Origin: Ilyobacter_A sp963668015
GTDB taxonomy: Bacteria > Fusobacteriota > Fusobacteriia > Fusobacteriales > Fusobacteriaceae
Reading direction: 5' to 3'
Length of the DNA: 64,000 nt
Assembly (NCBI GenBank): GCA_963668015.2
Contig: CAXXCR010000038.1
Span: forward strand, 1-64,000
Shown here: positions 23,657-32,069 of the stretch, piece by piece
Layout: each line of letters begins with the position of its first letter
How positions within the stretch are numbered: position 1 is the stretch's first letter
Program-made: the position numbers and the translations under genes
The notes under the pieces: generated by a model
What the model saw: the letters and a program-made list of their open reading frames with translations, nothing else
What the model was told of the DNA's origin: nothing
The model's database searches: none

Positions 23657-26600
23657 CTATTCTCCTGTTTCTTCTAGAGCCTCAACTTCAAATCCCGTAT
23701 TTGAGCCAGTTTCACCGACCAACTCAACATTACTTTCTCTTACCCTGTTGCTATCATTAGTTGTGGCTTTGATCTTAACTGTAGGTTCACTGAGCAAGAA
23801 ACTAAACTCAAGGTCATCTTGAGAACCAAGGTTGTCAATAACACTGACAATAAGTACTACTCTGGAACCTGGCACCAAGTCATCCCTAGAGATGCCTACA
23901 GTTCTGTCTATATTTGCACCTGTCAAAATCGCAGAAGGTACAGTAATAAGTCCTATATGGTTGTCATAGTCAGACCCTAAGCTGCTATCTCCAAATGGAT
24001 AAGTTATTGTAGGAGAAGAACTTGAGGTGGTACCATTAATCTTAGTTTTTACAGTTTTAACTTTATATCCTTTTAAACCTGCCAGTTCAAGTACTCCGCT
24101 TAAATTCAGATCAAATTCATATTTTTCTGTGGCAGGCATATAGTTAGCAGACCTTGTAAGTTTAGTAGATGTGCTTGAGTTTATTCCGGTATCTGCCACT
24201 ATATATGCTGTGTCTTCACTGATAGCCGGTTTACCAGAAATACTGTAAGGAAGCACTTTTATTGTGTTTCTGGAATTCGGTACAAGGTATCTGCCGTTAT
24301 CAACTGCAGCTACTGAAATATCCGAACTTGAAGGAGTATAGGCTTTGAGGTAATCTGTACCATTTAGATTAATTCTCAGGTAGCTAACTGTGGATAGGTC
24401 TCCTACAAAGTTCAGCGCGAATCTAGGCTGAGTAGAATCGGAGTATTCAGAACCTTTTGAAAATCCATATGTATTTCCACCGTAATCTGCCTGAAGAGTG
24501 TCATTCCCATCTATTTGAGTACTTGCATTTTTCCAATCCCCTCTGAAATTCTCGTACAGAATTATATTAGCAGATGCTGGGGTTTCATTGGATAGAGTAG
24601 CAATTATATTATATAGGGTGCTGTTCCCGGCTTTGTCCACCACTGTTGCATCGTAGAAGTTGTGGTTGCTAAGTGTGTCAACACCGTTTTCGACAATAAA
24701 CTCAGTTGTTTCCCAATTTGGTGGTATAGAGGCTGAATCATTTAAAGTCATATCAACAGTAGCGTTTATCCTTACACCTCCGACCCTTGCAATACTTTGA
24801 TGAATTGCATTTGCCAGATTGTAATCATTTCCTTCTAAAGTTACTTTTATCCTGTCATTTTCTTTAAATGCAAGCTCTTTAGGGAGTCCCATAAGTGTAT
24901 TTAAGCTAGGGTCTGCATCAGAAACCTTTATCACTTTTCCAAGTACATCTCTAGGAGCTACAGTATCTACAAAGTATTCTCCATCTTCTATAGATGAATT
25001 CGTTCCTATACTTGCAATATTTGCATCCAGGATATTCCCTATCTCCTCTTCGCCAGAAGTGGAGGAACCGTAAACTATGCCAGTACCATTAGTTTCAGAT
25101 ATGTTTCCTGCCTTATCTATGGCCAGTATACGTTTTATTTCATATTTACCATCGTAGTTTCCTGTGCTCACATTTTCAAACTCAAAGTCATTTGAGTCCT
25201 GCGTAGCTCCGTAGTAAAGAGGTGTTCCTCCGAAGTTTGTATTTTGGAAGCCTACGTTGGAAATTCCTGTATCTGACTGGAGACCGTCATGTCTGAATAA
25301 TACCAGATGTGTCCTTGCGTCGTTGGAATCAGTATATTCAATTTCGTAATCATCGTTCAAGTACCTGTATATTTCATTGTTATAAGGGTATTTGCTACTA
25401 CCGTTTATAGTGAAAGAAGATATGCCGGCATCTTCTATGGCTGTGTTGTCCAGTTGCGCCATCTCTGCCTTTTCAAACCTTTCGTTGAGGTTGTTTCCGT
25501 ACTTATCTTCTACGTCAAATACGGCAAATGCAGTTCCCTCTGATACTGTATTTATAGTGATCTCCCAGTCAAACTTGATCTGGGTATCAGATATCTTCGT
25601 TTTAGATATACTTGTTGCAGAACCTATTCCGAAATCGTCCAAGTCGATGTCCAGGGTAGCAGTTTCATCGATGTTGTCGTCACTTACAGTTATTGATACA
25701 ATGAGCCTGTCTCCCTCTTTTGCGAACTTACCTTCAGTGCCGTCAGGCAGAGAAAGTACGCCGCCATTTGCAGAGTCCTGGTCGGCTAAGTCTGAAGAGT
25801 TAGTATCGTTTAGCAGGTATCCTGAGTATGCTGATACCTCACTTGAAGTAAACAGGCCTGAATTTCCAAGAGTTTTCATAGAATCCCAGAGATTTTGCAG
25901 AGTCAGGTTAGTGAATACTATCTCATCTATCTTAGGAGGCTGAACGTCCACATGAACCCTTTTCAGAGTTTCAGATCTATTGAACGCCGTTGTGGAAGCT
26001 ATTATTTCGATGTCGATATAATCGGTTCCTTCATCTTTCAAAAGCTGAACCTCTTCGTCGCTCAATACAAGGTTAATCGAGTACCAGGCACCGTCAGCCT
26101 TACTGAGTGTAACATCCTCTGAATCACTGTCGCCTATGATCAGGGTTTTTCCTGTATTGCTGTCGACGATATTTATTTTAGCCCTCTTTATCTTATCCTC
26201 CAGTATTACTGTTTCTCCGTCTATTTCTTGATAGTATTTAGCCCTTGCTCTTGCATCAATCACCCATTTTCCCTGGCTGTTTTTATTTAGCTGAAGATTT
26301 GTTTCGCTAGGGTCTAAGAACTCTATCCTGATTTTTTCTTCAGGTACTTTGTACTGCCTGTCAATTTCGCTGTTTAGGTCTTTTACCGCAGTGCTGATAG
26401 GATTTCCATCTTTACCATAGACCTCTTTCAAAAGGAAGTCAACCTGTCTGGTTGTACCGTCAAACAGTGGATAAGGGGATGTATAGGTAAGAACCCATCT
26501 TTGTATTATTCCAATGTTATTTATGGATTCTAAAAGGGCCCCTTCAACATATTCACCATTGCCACCCATTTCATACATATTGTACAGGTCTCCCATACCG

Positions 26601-29600
26601 TATGATTTAAGCTTAAGGTCAGTATGGTATATATCACCGGTATCAGCCGGGTATACTCCTAGTTTAGGGTCTATTCTGTCATCTAGAACAGTTAACTCTG
26701 TATAAGTTTCCCAACTCCAAGTCCACCAGTTCCATCTTGTTTTTTCAACTTCCTGAAATTCCAGATCATAGTCAGCTTGACTGGATTCGCTGATGTTTTT
26801 GTTGACATGCATTATTCCTGTTAAGGTTATTGAGCTGTCTTTTAAATTTTCGGTAAGTTCTTCCAGTACATTTGACCTGGTATAACCTGCACCTGGAATA
26901 TCGCCGATATGATCTGTATCCATATTTTCATCTGTGAGGAGTATCAGCCATTTTTTAGAAGGGATATAACCATCTTTATAGGCGGAGTTACTCACAATAT
27001 TGTTTGCGTAGTCTAGGTACCTTCCATTATTGTTGAGATGTTCTATACCGTAGTGCAGTGCCCAAGCACTGTTTTCTTCACTTCCATAGTAGCCGCTTCC
27101 TGCAATCAGGTCATCGAATGCATCTATTGTCTCAGCTAAATCATTAAACCACTCGTTCTTGTAGATGGCCAAGTAATCATCATCATATCGCCTTGCTATA
27201 TTGCTGTCCCAGTATGTACCTACTCTACTGGAATTTTGCTCTGGCCCAAAGGTTATGAGGTTGAACTTGACGTCGAATCCCCTGGATATGAGCTCGTTTG
27301 TGAAGGCGTTTAGTCCGGCTTTTGTGTCGTCGATTTCGTTTTGCATAGATCCGGAGTTGTCTATTAGGAATACTATGTCAAGCGGGAACTGGAAGTCCAA
27401 TTTCTCAGATTTTACCACTGAAAATTCTCCGAGATTTGCATTGACGAGTTCTCTTGCTGTCAGGTTGATATTTGCTTCTGCAGTTTCACCGTCAGCAGAA
27501 GCAGTTATAAGATTGGTATTTGTCAGCTCTACCTCTCTCTCGAGTTTGGTTATAAAGTTCACTTTTGTCTGTATATAGCTTTCATTGTCTATGGTGACAT
27601 CCTGCGCGGTTATATAATCTATTTTGAAGAAGTTGTTTTGCGAAGCAAATTCACCGGTTGCCACTTCAGGAAGATCCATTGTAAACGGTGTATCATAATC
27701 TTCGTAGGTTAGGATTTTGTAGGTGCCGTCATGGCCGGTTTTAATCGAATAAACCTGTAGATAGTAGTCATCACGCGGCAAGCCTATAATACTGAGTTCG
27801 TTTGAACTGGAGAAAACGAACATGGCGGTTGAGGTGGTAATTTCAGTGTCAGTATCACTTTCGAATACCAGATCGATGTAGTCGGAAGTCCCGCTAATGA
27901 ATCCACCTACAGTAGCTCCTGGATTATTAGCTCCATCAACCAGGTTAACGGGGTTTTCTCCGTTGTAAAGGTTGAAGTAGTGGTTTGGCAGGGTATCGGA
28001 GTAAGTTTTTCCGTTTATGCTGTAATTAACGGTGTCCAGGGTGGTGTTGTCCAATTTTGAAATCCTGAAAAGGAACTTATCATAGGACATTGTGGCATTA
28101 TTTGAGTTAAGCGGTCCGTTTTCCCAAGAGAATTTAACCTTATCTCCGTTTTCCTCCTCCTTAGTAAAGTTTTGTATCCTTTCATCTGTGTAGAATTCCA
28201 GTTTTTTTCCATTCATGCCGTCGTAGAGTTCTGCTTTTGTATCGGTTGTAACCTTTCTCAACATAAGCCCATTTACAATCTCTTCACTACCCAATCCCCA
28301 TTTATAATCGGAATTATCGAATGAAAATGCTACTCTGTCAGAGTAGCCGGAATTTATGATACTTTGGTCTATTGCATCTATACCTACACCGGTATAGTCG
28401 ATCAATTTCATATCCCTGTGCCCCCTGGAACCCGGCACGAGCACATTATCATCTAGGAGGTAGTCGCCGGCTGAAAATATCTTCACGGAGTCGAAGTAGG
28501 CCGCTACTGTTTGGTGTGGATACCTCGTGTCAAGAGGTACTGGATTCGGAGACAGATAATACCTGTCGGTTTCAATGGAAGCATCTGTCAGGCTCACAGT
28601 GGAGCTGTCGGAAAGTGTAGCCTCCAAGTCTAAGATTGCCTCACGTTTTAATCCGTCTTTGTCCGGAAAGGCAGTTGTGTACGTGATAAACCACTTTTTA
28701 AAATAGTAATTATTTGAGCCGTCTGAGTAGCTCCCATCAACATCCAAGGTCAAAGTAGTCCCATCTTCCAGATAAACTGTGTCTGGGATATTCGATGTGA
28801 CTGAATTTGAAACCACATTGGCTGTGTTTCCTGTATCAAGGAACTTGTCCTGAAGGGTTTCATTTATTACAGATATCTCCTGGTTTAAAGAAGTACTGAT
28901 AACAGTTACTTTTATTTCTGGGAAGCCTTCTGTACTGACATCCAGTACGTCGAAATTATTGCTAGGCATAAGCTGGGTTTCCCCGGCATCTGAAAATTCT
29001 ACTTCATCTTCTAAGGTTGTCACAAGGTAGGTGCCGTCTGCGGAGTCAGGATTGGAATACCTGAAAGTGTATAGGTAGAGTTTGTAGTCCCCCTTTGGGA
29101 CCCCGCTTACCTCGAGATATCCATTTGCGAATTTGACTTCCATTCCGCCACTGTTAATAGAAGTGGGGACGGTGCTGCTTGTATAGTCGAATATGAAATC
29201 TACATAGTCAGATGCACCCGATAAGAAGTCGTCAGTGTTGCTGCCTACATCCTGTTTTTTCAATTGATTTGTCTGCGTGTATATATCGTATTTTTTGTCT
29301 CCTCTGGAAATCCTTATCATCGCCTGTTGTTTTTTGTATAGGATATTGTGCTTGAATCCAAGTGAGGTTTCTTCTGAGCTGCTGTCTAGAGGATCCTCCG
29401 GCCAGACAAAAATATTTCTACCAATGATACCGGCATCGGAAAGAGTAATTACAGATGCAGGTATATAGTAAGTTTCATCGATTATTGTCTCATAAGTAGT
29501 CCCGTCTTTTTGTTCGATCAAGTTGAAAGAAGCATTTTTTATCTCTTTTTCTGTATTGGGGACAATAGGGAAGTACACTACATTTTTTGCTGATTCACTG

Positions 29601-29863
29601 TACGATAGCTCATATCTGTCTGAGTCATTGTTTTCGATTGCGAACGATTCAAAAGCGCCCGAAGAAAAATTGAGCGCCTCATCATATGAAGAAAGAGATA
29701 TAGCTGTAACTGTATCTTCCAGTGCTGCATTTTCTAATACATAATGGGTGCTGGAAGCAGTTTCGCCGTCTAAAAAAGATATTATGCTTTGGTCACCGGG
29801 AAACAGCTTGAAAAAAGAAAGCATAAATAGTAAAAAAATTAGAACTCTTTTCTTTGGTTTCAT
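23657..29863 (-). CDS. Giant secreted vWA-domain protein 1
   Basis: 2,068 aa from ATG 29863, behind GAGGAGG. Residues 1-22 are a Sec signal peptide, and the mature protein begins GDQSIISFLDG. A module in residues about 190-350 (SGASDYVDFIFDYTS, GVPKGDYKLYLYTFRYSN) recurs near 620-790 (SGTSDYIDLVFES, GLPRDDYYLQVYSIK). A vWA domain starts at DIVFLIDNSGSM, with MIDAS DxSxS at 835-839 and a further Asp in LLTDEN at 978. It ends near QRWVLTYTSPYPLFDG. The C-terminal half shows Ig/cadherin-like repeats (AIDKAGNIS, VDKAGNST, DNLGSQ). No LPxTG, autotransporter barrel or lipobox is visible. Function unknown; adhesion or surface-matrix role is inference. Paralogue at 32070-38402. Confidence 0.8.
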   Translation of the reverse strand: MKPKKRVLIFLLFMLSFFKLFPGDQSIISFLDGETASSTHYVLENAALEDTVTAISLSSYDEALNFSSGAFESFAIENNDSDRYELSYSESAKNVVYFPIVPNTEKEIKNASFNLIEQKDGTTYETIIDETYYIPASVITLSDAGIIGRNIFVWPEDPLDSSSEETSLGFKHNILYKKQQAMIRISRGDKKYDIYTQTNQLKKQDVGSNTDDFLSGASDYVDFIFDYTSSTVPTSINSGGMEVKFANGYLEVSGVPKGDYKLYLYTFRYSNPDSADGTYLVTTLEDEVEFSDAGETQLMPSNNFDVLDVSTEGFPEIKVTVISTSLNQEISVINETLQDKFLDTGNTANVVSNSVTSNIPDTVYLEDGTTLTLDVDGSYSDGSNNYYFKKWFITYTTAFPDKDGLKREAILDLEATLSDSSTVSLTDASIETDRYYLSPNPVPLDTRYPHQTVAAYFDSVKIFSAGDYLLDDNVLVPGSRGHRDMKLIDYTGVGIDAIDQSIINSGYSDRVAFSFDNSDYKWGLGSEEIVNGLMLRKVTTDTKAELYDGMNGKKLEFYTDERIQNFTKEEENGDKVKFSWENGPLNSNNATMSYDKFLFRISKLDNTTLDTVNYSINGKTYSDTLPNHYFNLYNGENPVNLVDGANNPGATVGGFISGTSDYIDLVFESDTDTEITTSTAMFVFSSSNELSIIGLPRDDYYLQVYSIKTGHDGTYKILTYEDYDTPFTMDLPEVATGEFASQNNFFKIDYITAQDVTIDNESYIQTKVNFITKLEREVELTNTNLITASADGETAEANINLTARELVNANLGEFSVVKSEKLDFQFPLDIVFLIDNSGSMQNEIDDTKAGLNAFTNELISRGFDVKFNLITFGPEQNSSRVGTYWDSNIARRYDDDYLAIYKNEWFNDLAETIDAFDDLIAGSGYYGSEENSAWALHYGIEHLNNNGRYLDYANNIVSNSAYKDGYIPSKKWLILLTDENMDTDHIGDIPGAGYTRSNVLEELTENLKDSSITLTGIMHVNKNISESSQADYDLEFQEVEKTRWNWWTWSWETYTELTVLDDRIDPKLGVYPADTGDIYHTDLKLKSYGMGDLYNMYEMGGNGEYVEGALLESINNIGIIQRWVLTYTSPYPLFDGTTRQVDFLLKEVYGKDGNPISTAVKDLNSEIDRQYKVPEEKIRIEFLDPSETNLQLNKNSQGKWVIDARARAKYYQEIDGETVILEDKIKRAKINIVDSNTGKTLIIGDSDSEDVTLSKADGAWYSINLVLSDEEVQLLKDEGTDYIDIEIIASTTAFNRSETLKRVHVDVQPPKIDEIVFTNLTLQNLWDSMKTLGNSGLFTSSEVSAYSGYLLNDTNSSDLADQDSANGGVLSLPDGTEGKFAKEGDRLIVSITVSDDNIDETATLDIDLDDFGIGSATSISKTKISDTQIKFDWEITINTVSEGTAFAVFDVEDKYGNNLNERFEKAEMAQLDNTAIEDAGISSFTINGSSKYPYNNEIYRYLNDDYEIEYTDSNDARTHLVLFRHDGLQSDTGISNVGFQNTNFGGTPLYYGATQDSNDFEFENVSTGNYDGKYEIKRILAIDKAGNISETNGTGIVYGSSTSGEEEIGNILDANIASIGTNSSIEDGEYFVDTVAPRDVLGKVIKVSDADPSLNTLMGLPKELAFKENDRIKVTLEGNDYNLANAIHQSIARVGGVRINATVDMTLNDSASIPPNWETTEFIVENGVDTLSNHNFYDATVVDKAGNSTLYNIIATLSNETPASANIILYENFRGDWKNASTQIDGNDTLQADYGGNTYGFSKGSEYSDSTQPRFALNFVGDLSTVSYLRINLNGTDYLKAYTPSSSDISVAAVDNGRYLVPNSRNTIKVLPYSISGKPAISEDTAYIVADTGINSSTSTKLTRSANYMPATEKYEFDLNLSGVLELAGLKGYKVKTVKTKINGTTSSSSPTITYPFGDSSLGSDYDNHIGLITVPSAILTGANIDRTVGISRDDLVPGSRVVLIVSVIDNLGSQDDLEFSFLLSEPTVKIKATTNDSNRVRESNVELVGETGSNTGFEVEALEETGE

Positions 29864-29875
29864 ATCCTACCTCCT

Positions 29876-30409
29876 CTACTCATGAATCTTTTCATATAAG
29901 TTGCCGTGCCTTTTATAAAAATTTTCCAAATACTCATTGTAAAGACTTCTTTCTTCTTCAATTTCAGATTTTTCTATTAGGGTTTTAAAGGTTCTCTGAA
30001 CTGTTCCCAAAGCTAAGGCTTCAGAATCTTCTTCTTCTAAGACAGTTTCTACTACTCTGTCCATCACCTTGGTTTTTTCTTGTAAATCTTTTTCAGAAAG
30101 GACAGCTTTCACATACATATCTATTTTTTTCAAGTCCAGATATTCGTTTTTGGAAAAATCCTCCACTACGTCATTGGATTCTTTATCCGCACCTGTTGAT
30201 TGGATGTTTTCGGGTTTATAGGACAGTTCTGTTTCAAGTGCTGATATAGTAGTTTGCACATTAGTTGCTTTTTCAACTTCAGGAGTAGAAGTTTTTGATG
30301 AGATTTTGTTTATGGATTCAGGTTCTTTCTCTTTGTTTTTAACATTTATACCAATTAAGATCAGTAAAGCAAGAAAGATCATAAAAATAGAGTAAATTTT
30401 TAAACGCAT
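29876..30409 (-). CDS. Small membrane-anchored protein upstream of vWA giant 1
   Basis: 177 aa from ATG 30409, with AAAGGGGG before it. Residues 5-23 form one membrane helix (YSIFMIFLALLILIGINV), followed by a Ser/Thr/Glu-rich linker and a charged helical C-terminal domain (KKIDMYVKAVLSEKDLQEK through LYNEYLENFYKRHGN). No known motif. It ends 12 nt before the giant vWA start, so the two are co-transcribed. No equivalent gene precedes the second giant. A tether, chaperone or secretion partner is possible but unproven. Confidence 0.6.
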   Translation of the reverse strand: MRLKIYSIFMIFLALLILIGINVKNKEKEPESINKISSKTSTPEVEKATNVQTTISALETELSYKPENIQSTGADKESNDVVEDFSKNEYLDLKKIDMYVKAVLSEKDLQEKTKVMDRVVETVLEEEDSEALALGTVQRTFKTLIEKSEIEEERSLYNEYLENFYKRHGNLYEKIHE

Positions 30410-30539
30410 AATAAACCCCCTTTAATATAATTTATAAAAATAATATACTGAGCTAAAAAAAAAATCCTTTACTTTATGGATATTGAAAAAGGAGTATTTA
30501 AATTTTGTATATTTCAAGCTGGTATTATTTAAATTGAAA

Positions 30540-31580
30540 AGTGTATTATCAAAACAAGTGCACCACTTAAAATAAAAAGACCTCTCATAGAAAATCCTGT
30601 AGAATGTAATCACCACAAAAACATTTACAAAGGAGTCTTCTATGAAAGGTTACAATCATCTTAGCATAATTGAAAGAGAAAATATAGCAAAATTCCAAGC
30701 ACAAGGATTATCTAAAAGAGAAATTTCAAGAAGAATAAACCGCTCTCATTCCACTGTAATTAGAGAGTTAAATAGATTAAAGGAAGAATATAGTCCTTCT
30801 AAGGCTCAAACGCAATATATAAGTAATAGAAAAAATACGGGAAGAAAGTCTATATTCAAAACTAATCCTGAAGCTAGAGAATATGCTGAATTTAAACTGG
30901 AATACGAAAGATGGCTTCCGGATGAAGTTGCTAATAGAGCTAAACTACAAGGCTTGTATACATTTTCAACTTCAACTCTTTACAGAGCTATTAATTCTGG
31001 AATTGTTAATATTTCTATAGAAAAAGTTCTTAAGTTTAGAGGCAAAAGCAAAGGTAAAAAAACAAAAGATGGTAGAGGTCAAATTCCAGGGAGAAAATTT
31101 ATTGAGGAAAGACCCAATAACGCGAATATGCGCAAAGAAATAGGTCACTGGGAAGCTGATTTAGTCATAAGTAAAGGAAGAAAAGGCGGGCTATTAACCC
31201 TAGTTGACAGATATAGTCGCTACCCTATTGTTGTAAAAGTTGAGGATAAAAGCACCTATTCAATTATGAAAGCTTTTAAATGTGCATTAAGAGGCATCCC
31301 TCAAGAATATCTGAAAACAATTACAGTTGATAATGGGAAAGAATTTGCTGGATTTAAAGGAATTGAAAAAGAATTAGGAGTAAAAGTTTATTTCTGTAAT
31401 CCTTATTCTCCTTGGGAAAAGGGTAGTAATGAAAATTTTAATGGCATATTAAGACAATATTTTCCAAAGAAAACAGATTTCAGCAAAATATCAGATCAAG
31501 AATTAGAAAAAGTAGTTATGAGAATCAAAAACAGGCCAAGAAAAATCAAGGCCTGTGAAAAATCAGCTAAAATATAGCGA
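30540..31580 (+). mobile_element. IS30-family insertion element or remnant, ends not resolved
   Basis: A single IS30-type transposase gene lies between the two giant genes. I could not find matching terminal inverted repeats: an AAGTGCACCACTT motif sits at about 30558-30570 on the left, but no partner is evident right of the gene. The right side runs into hairpins and a dispersed repeat. Coordinates are approximate. Confidence 0.45.
30642..31577 (+). CDS. IS30-family transposase
   Basis: 311 aa from ATG 30642, with AAAGGAG upstream. The N-terminal helix-turn-helix (HLSIIERENIAKFQAQGLS, KREISRRINRSHSTVIREL) is followed by a DDE integrase core: WEADLV supplies the first Asp, TVDNGKEF the second, and EKGSNENFNGILRQYFPK the Glu, all intact. 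The C-terminus ends abruptly (NRPRKIKACEKSAKI) where IS30 enzymes usually continue with the KTPxEVF-like segment, so a short C-terminal truncation is likely. Activity is uncertain. Confidence 0.9.
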   Translation: MKGYNHLSIIERENIAKFQAQGLSKREISRRINRSHSTVIRELNRLKEEYSPSKAQTQYISNRKNTGRKSIFKTNPEAREYAEFKLEYERWLPDEVANRAKLQGLYTFSTSTLYRAINSGIVNISIEKVLKFRGKSKGKKTKDGRGQIPGRKFIEERPNNANMRKEIGHWEADLVISKGRKGGLLTLVDRYSRYPIVVKVEDKSTYSIMKAFKCALRGIPQEYLKTITVDNGKEFAGFKGIEKELGVKVYFCNPYSPWEKGSNENFNGILRQYFPKKTDFSKISDQELEKVVMRIKNRPRKIKACEKSAKI

Positions 31581-31608
31581 AAATCTAAGACTTAGAGACT
31601 CAGAAAGT

Positions 31609-31661
31609 AAGTTTCTGAGGGCCAAAAAATATACTTGTAAAAATCGTTATTTTTTAGGCCA
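31609..31661. repeat. Two hairpins right of the IS30 transposase
   Basis: CTCAGAAA-GTAAG-TTTCTGAG is a perfect hairpin at 31609-31629. The segment GGCCAAAAAATA ... TATTTTTTAGGCC, up to 31661, forms a second inverted repeat. No gene is seen from 31578 to 32069. They may belong to the IS end or to repeat B. Confidence 0.55.
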
Positions 31662-31746
31662 ACCCACTTCTCTCAAACAGTCGATTTGTTTCTAAGGATT
31701 ATCTTCAATCTTTTTTAACGCTGATTGTTTCAAGGGCCAAGAAGCT

Positions 31747-31981
31747 AGAAAAACTAACTTACAGAGCATTTGAACCTAAACCAGTTTAAAAAATTCCGTT
31801 AAGAAATCATCTTCTGAAATCCAATTTCATTAAAATAAGGAGGCTTGCCGACTATATTTCAACAGAAAGTTAGTTTAGAAGTGATTTTAGGAATTTTTTA
31901 CGGGTGTCTTTTCTTTGGTACTTTGATCAACCATAGGGAGTGAATGCTGTAGGTGCTTTGGACAAGCAAACAAAGTATAAG
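31747..31981. repeat. Dispersed repeat family B, copy 2 (inverted)
   Basis: Reverse complement of the 21171-21478 element, about 235 bp, lacking an internal AT-rich block. It lies between the IS30 transposase and the terminator of the second giant gene. Confidence 0.75.
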
Positions 31982-32010
31982 AAATCAATAATTTGTTTTA
32001 AGGCTGGAAG

Positions 32011-32042
32011 AATAAAAAATACCCGGCTTATTAGCCGAGTAT
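32011..32042 (-). terminator. Terminator of vWA giant 2
   Basis: On the minus strand TACTCGGCT and AGCCGGGTA flank AATA, followed by TTTTTTATT. One mismatch in the stem. Confidence 0.8.
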
Positions 32043-32069
32043 GGTTTAATATAAAATGTATATATTTTT

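Noticed and set aside
25307..25943. Long plus-strand ORFs opposite giant 1 (183 and 78 codons), and similar ones opposite giant 2
   Set aside because: They are antisense shadows of very long genes, Ser/Pro/Val-rich from reversed codons, without ribosome binding sites.
31578..32010. Frameshifted continuation of the IS30 transposase downstream
   Set aside because: The other frames after NRPRK do not give the expected C-terminal segment of the family, so a programmed frameshift is not supported.
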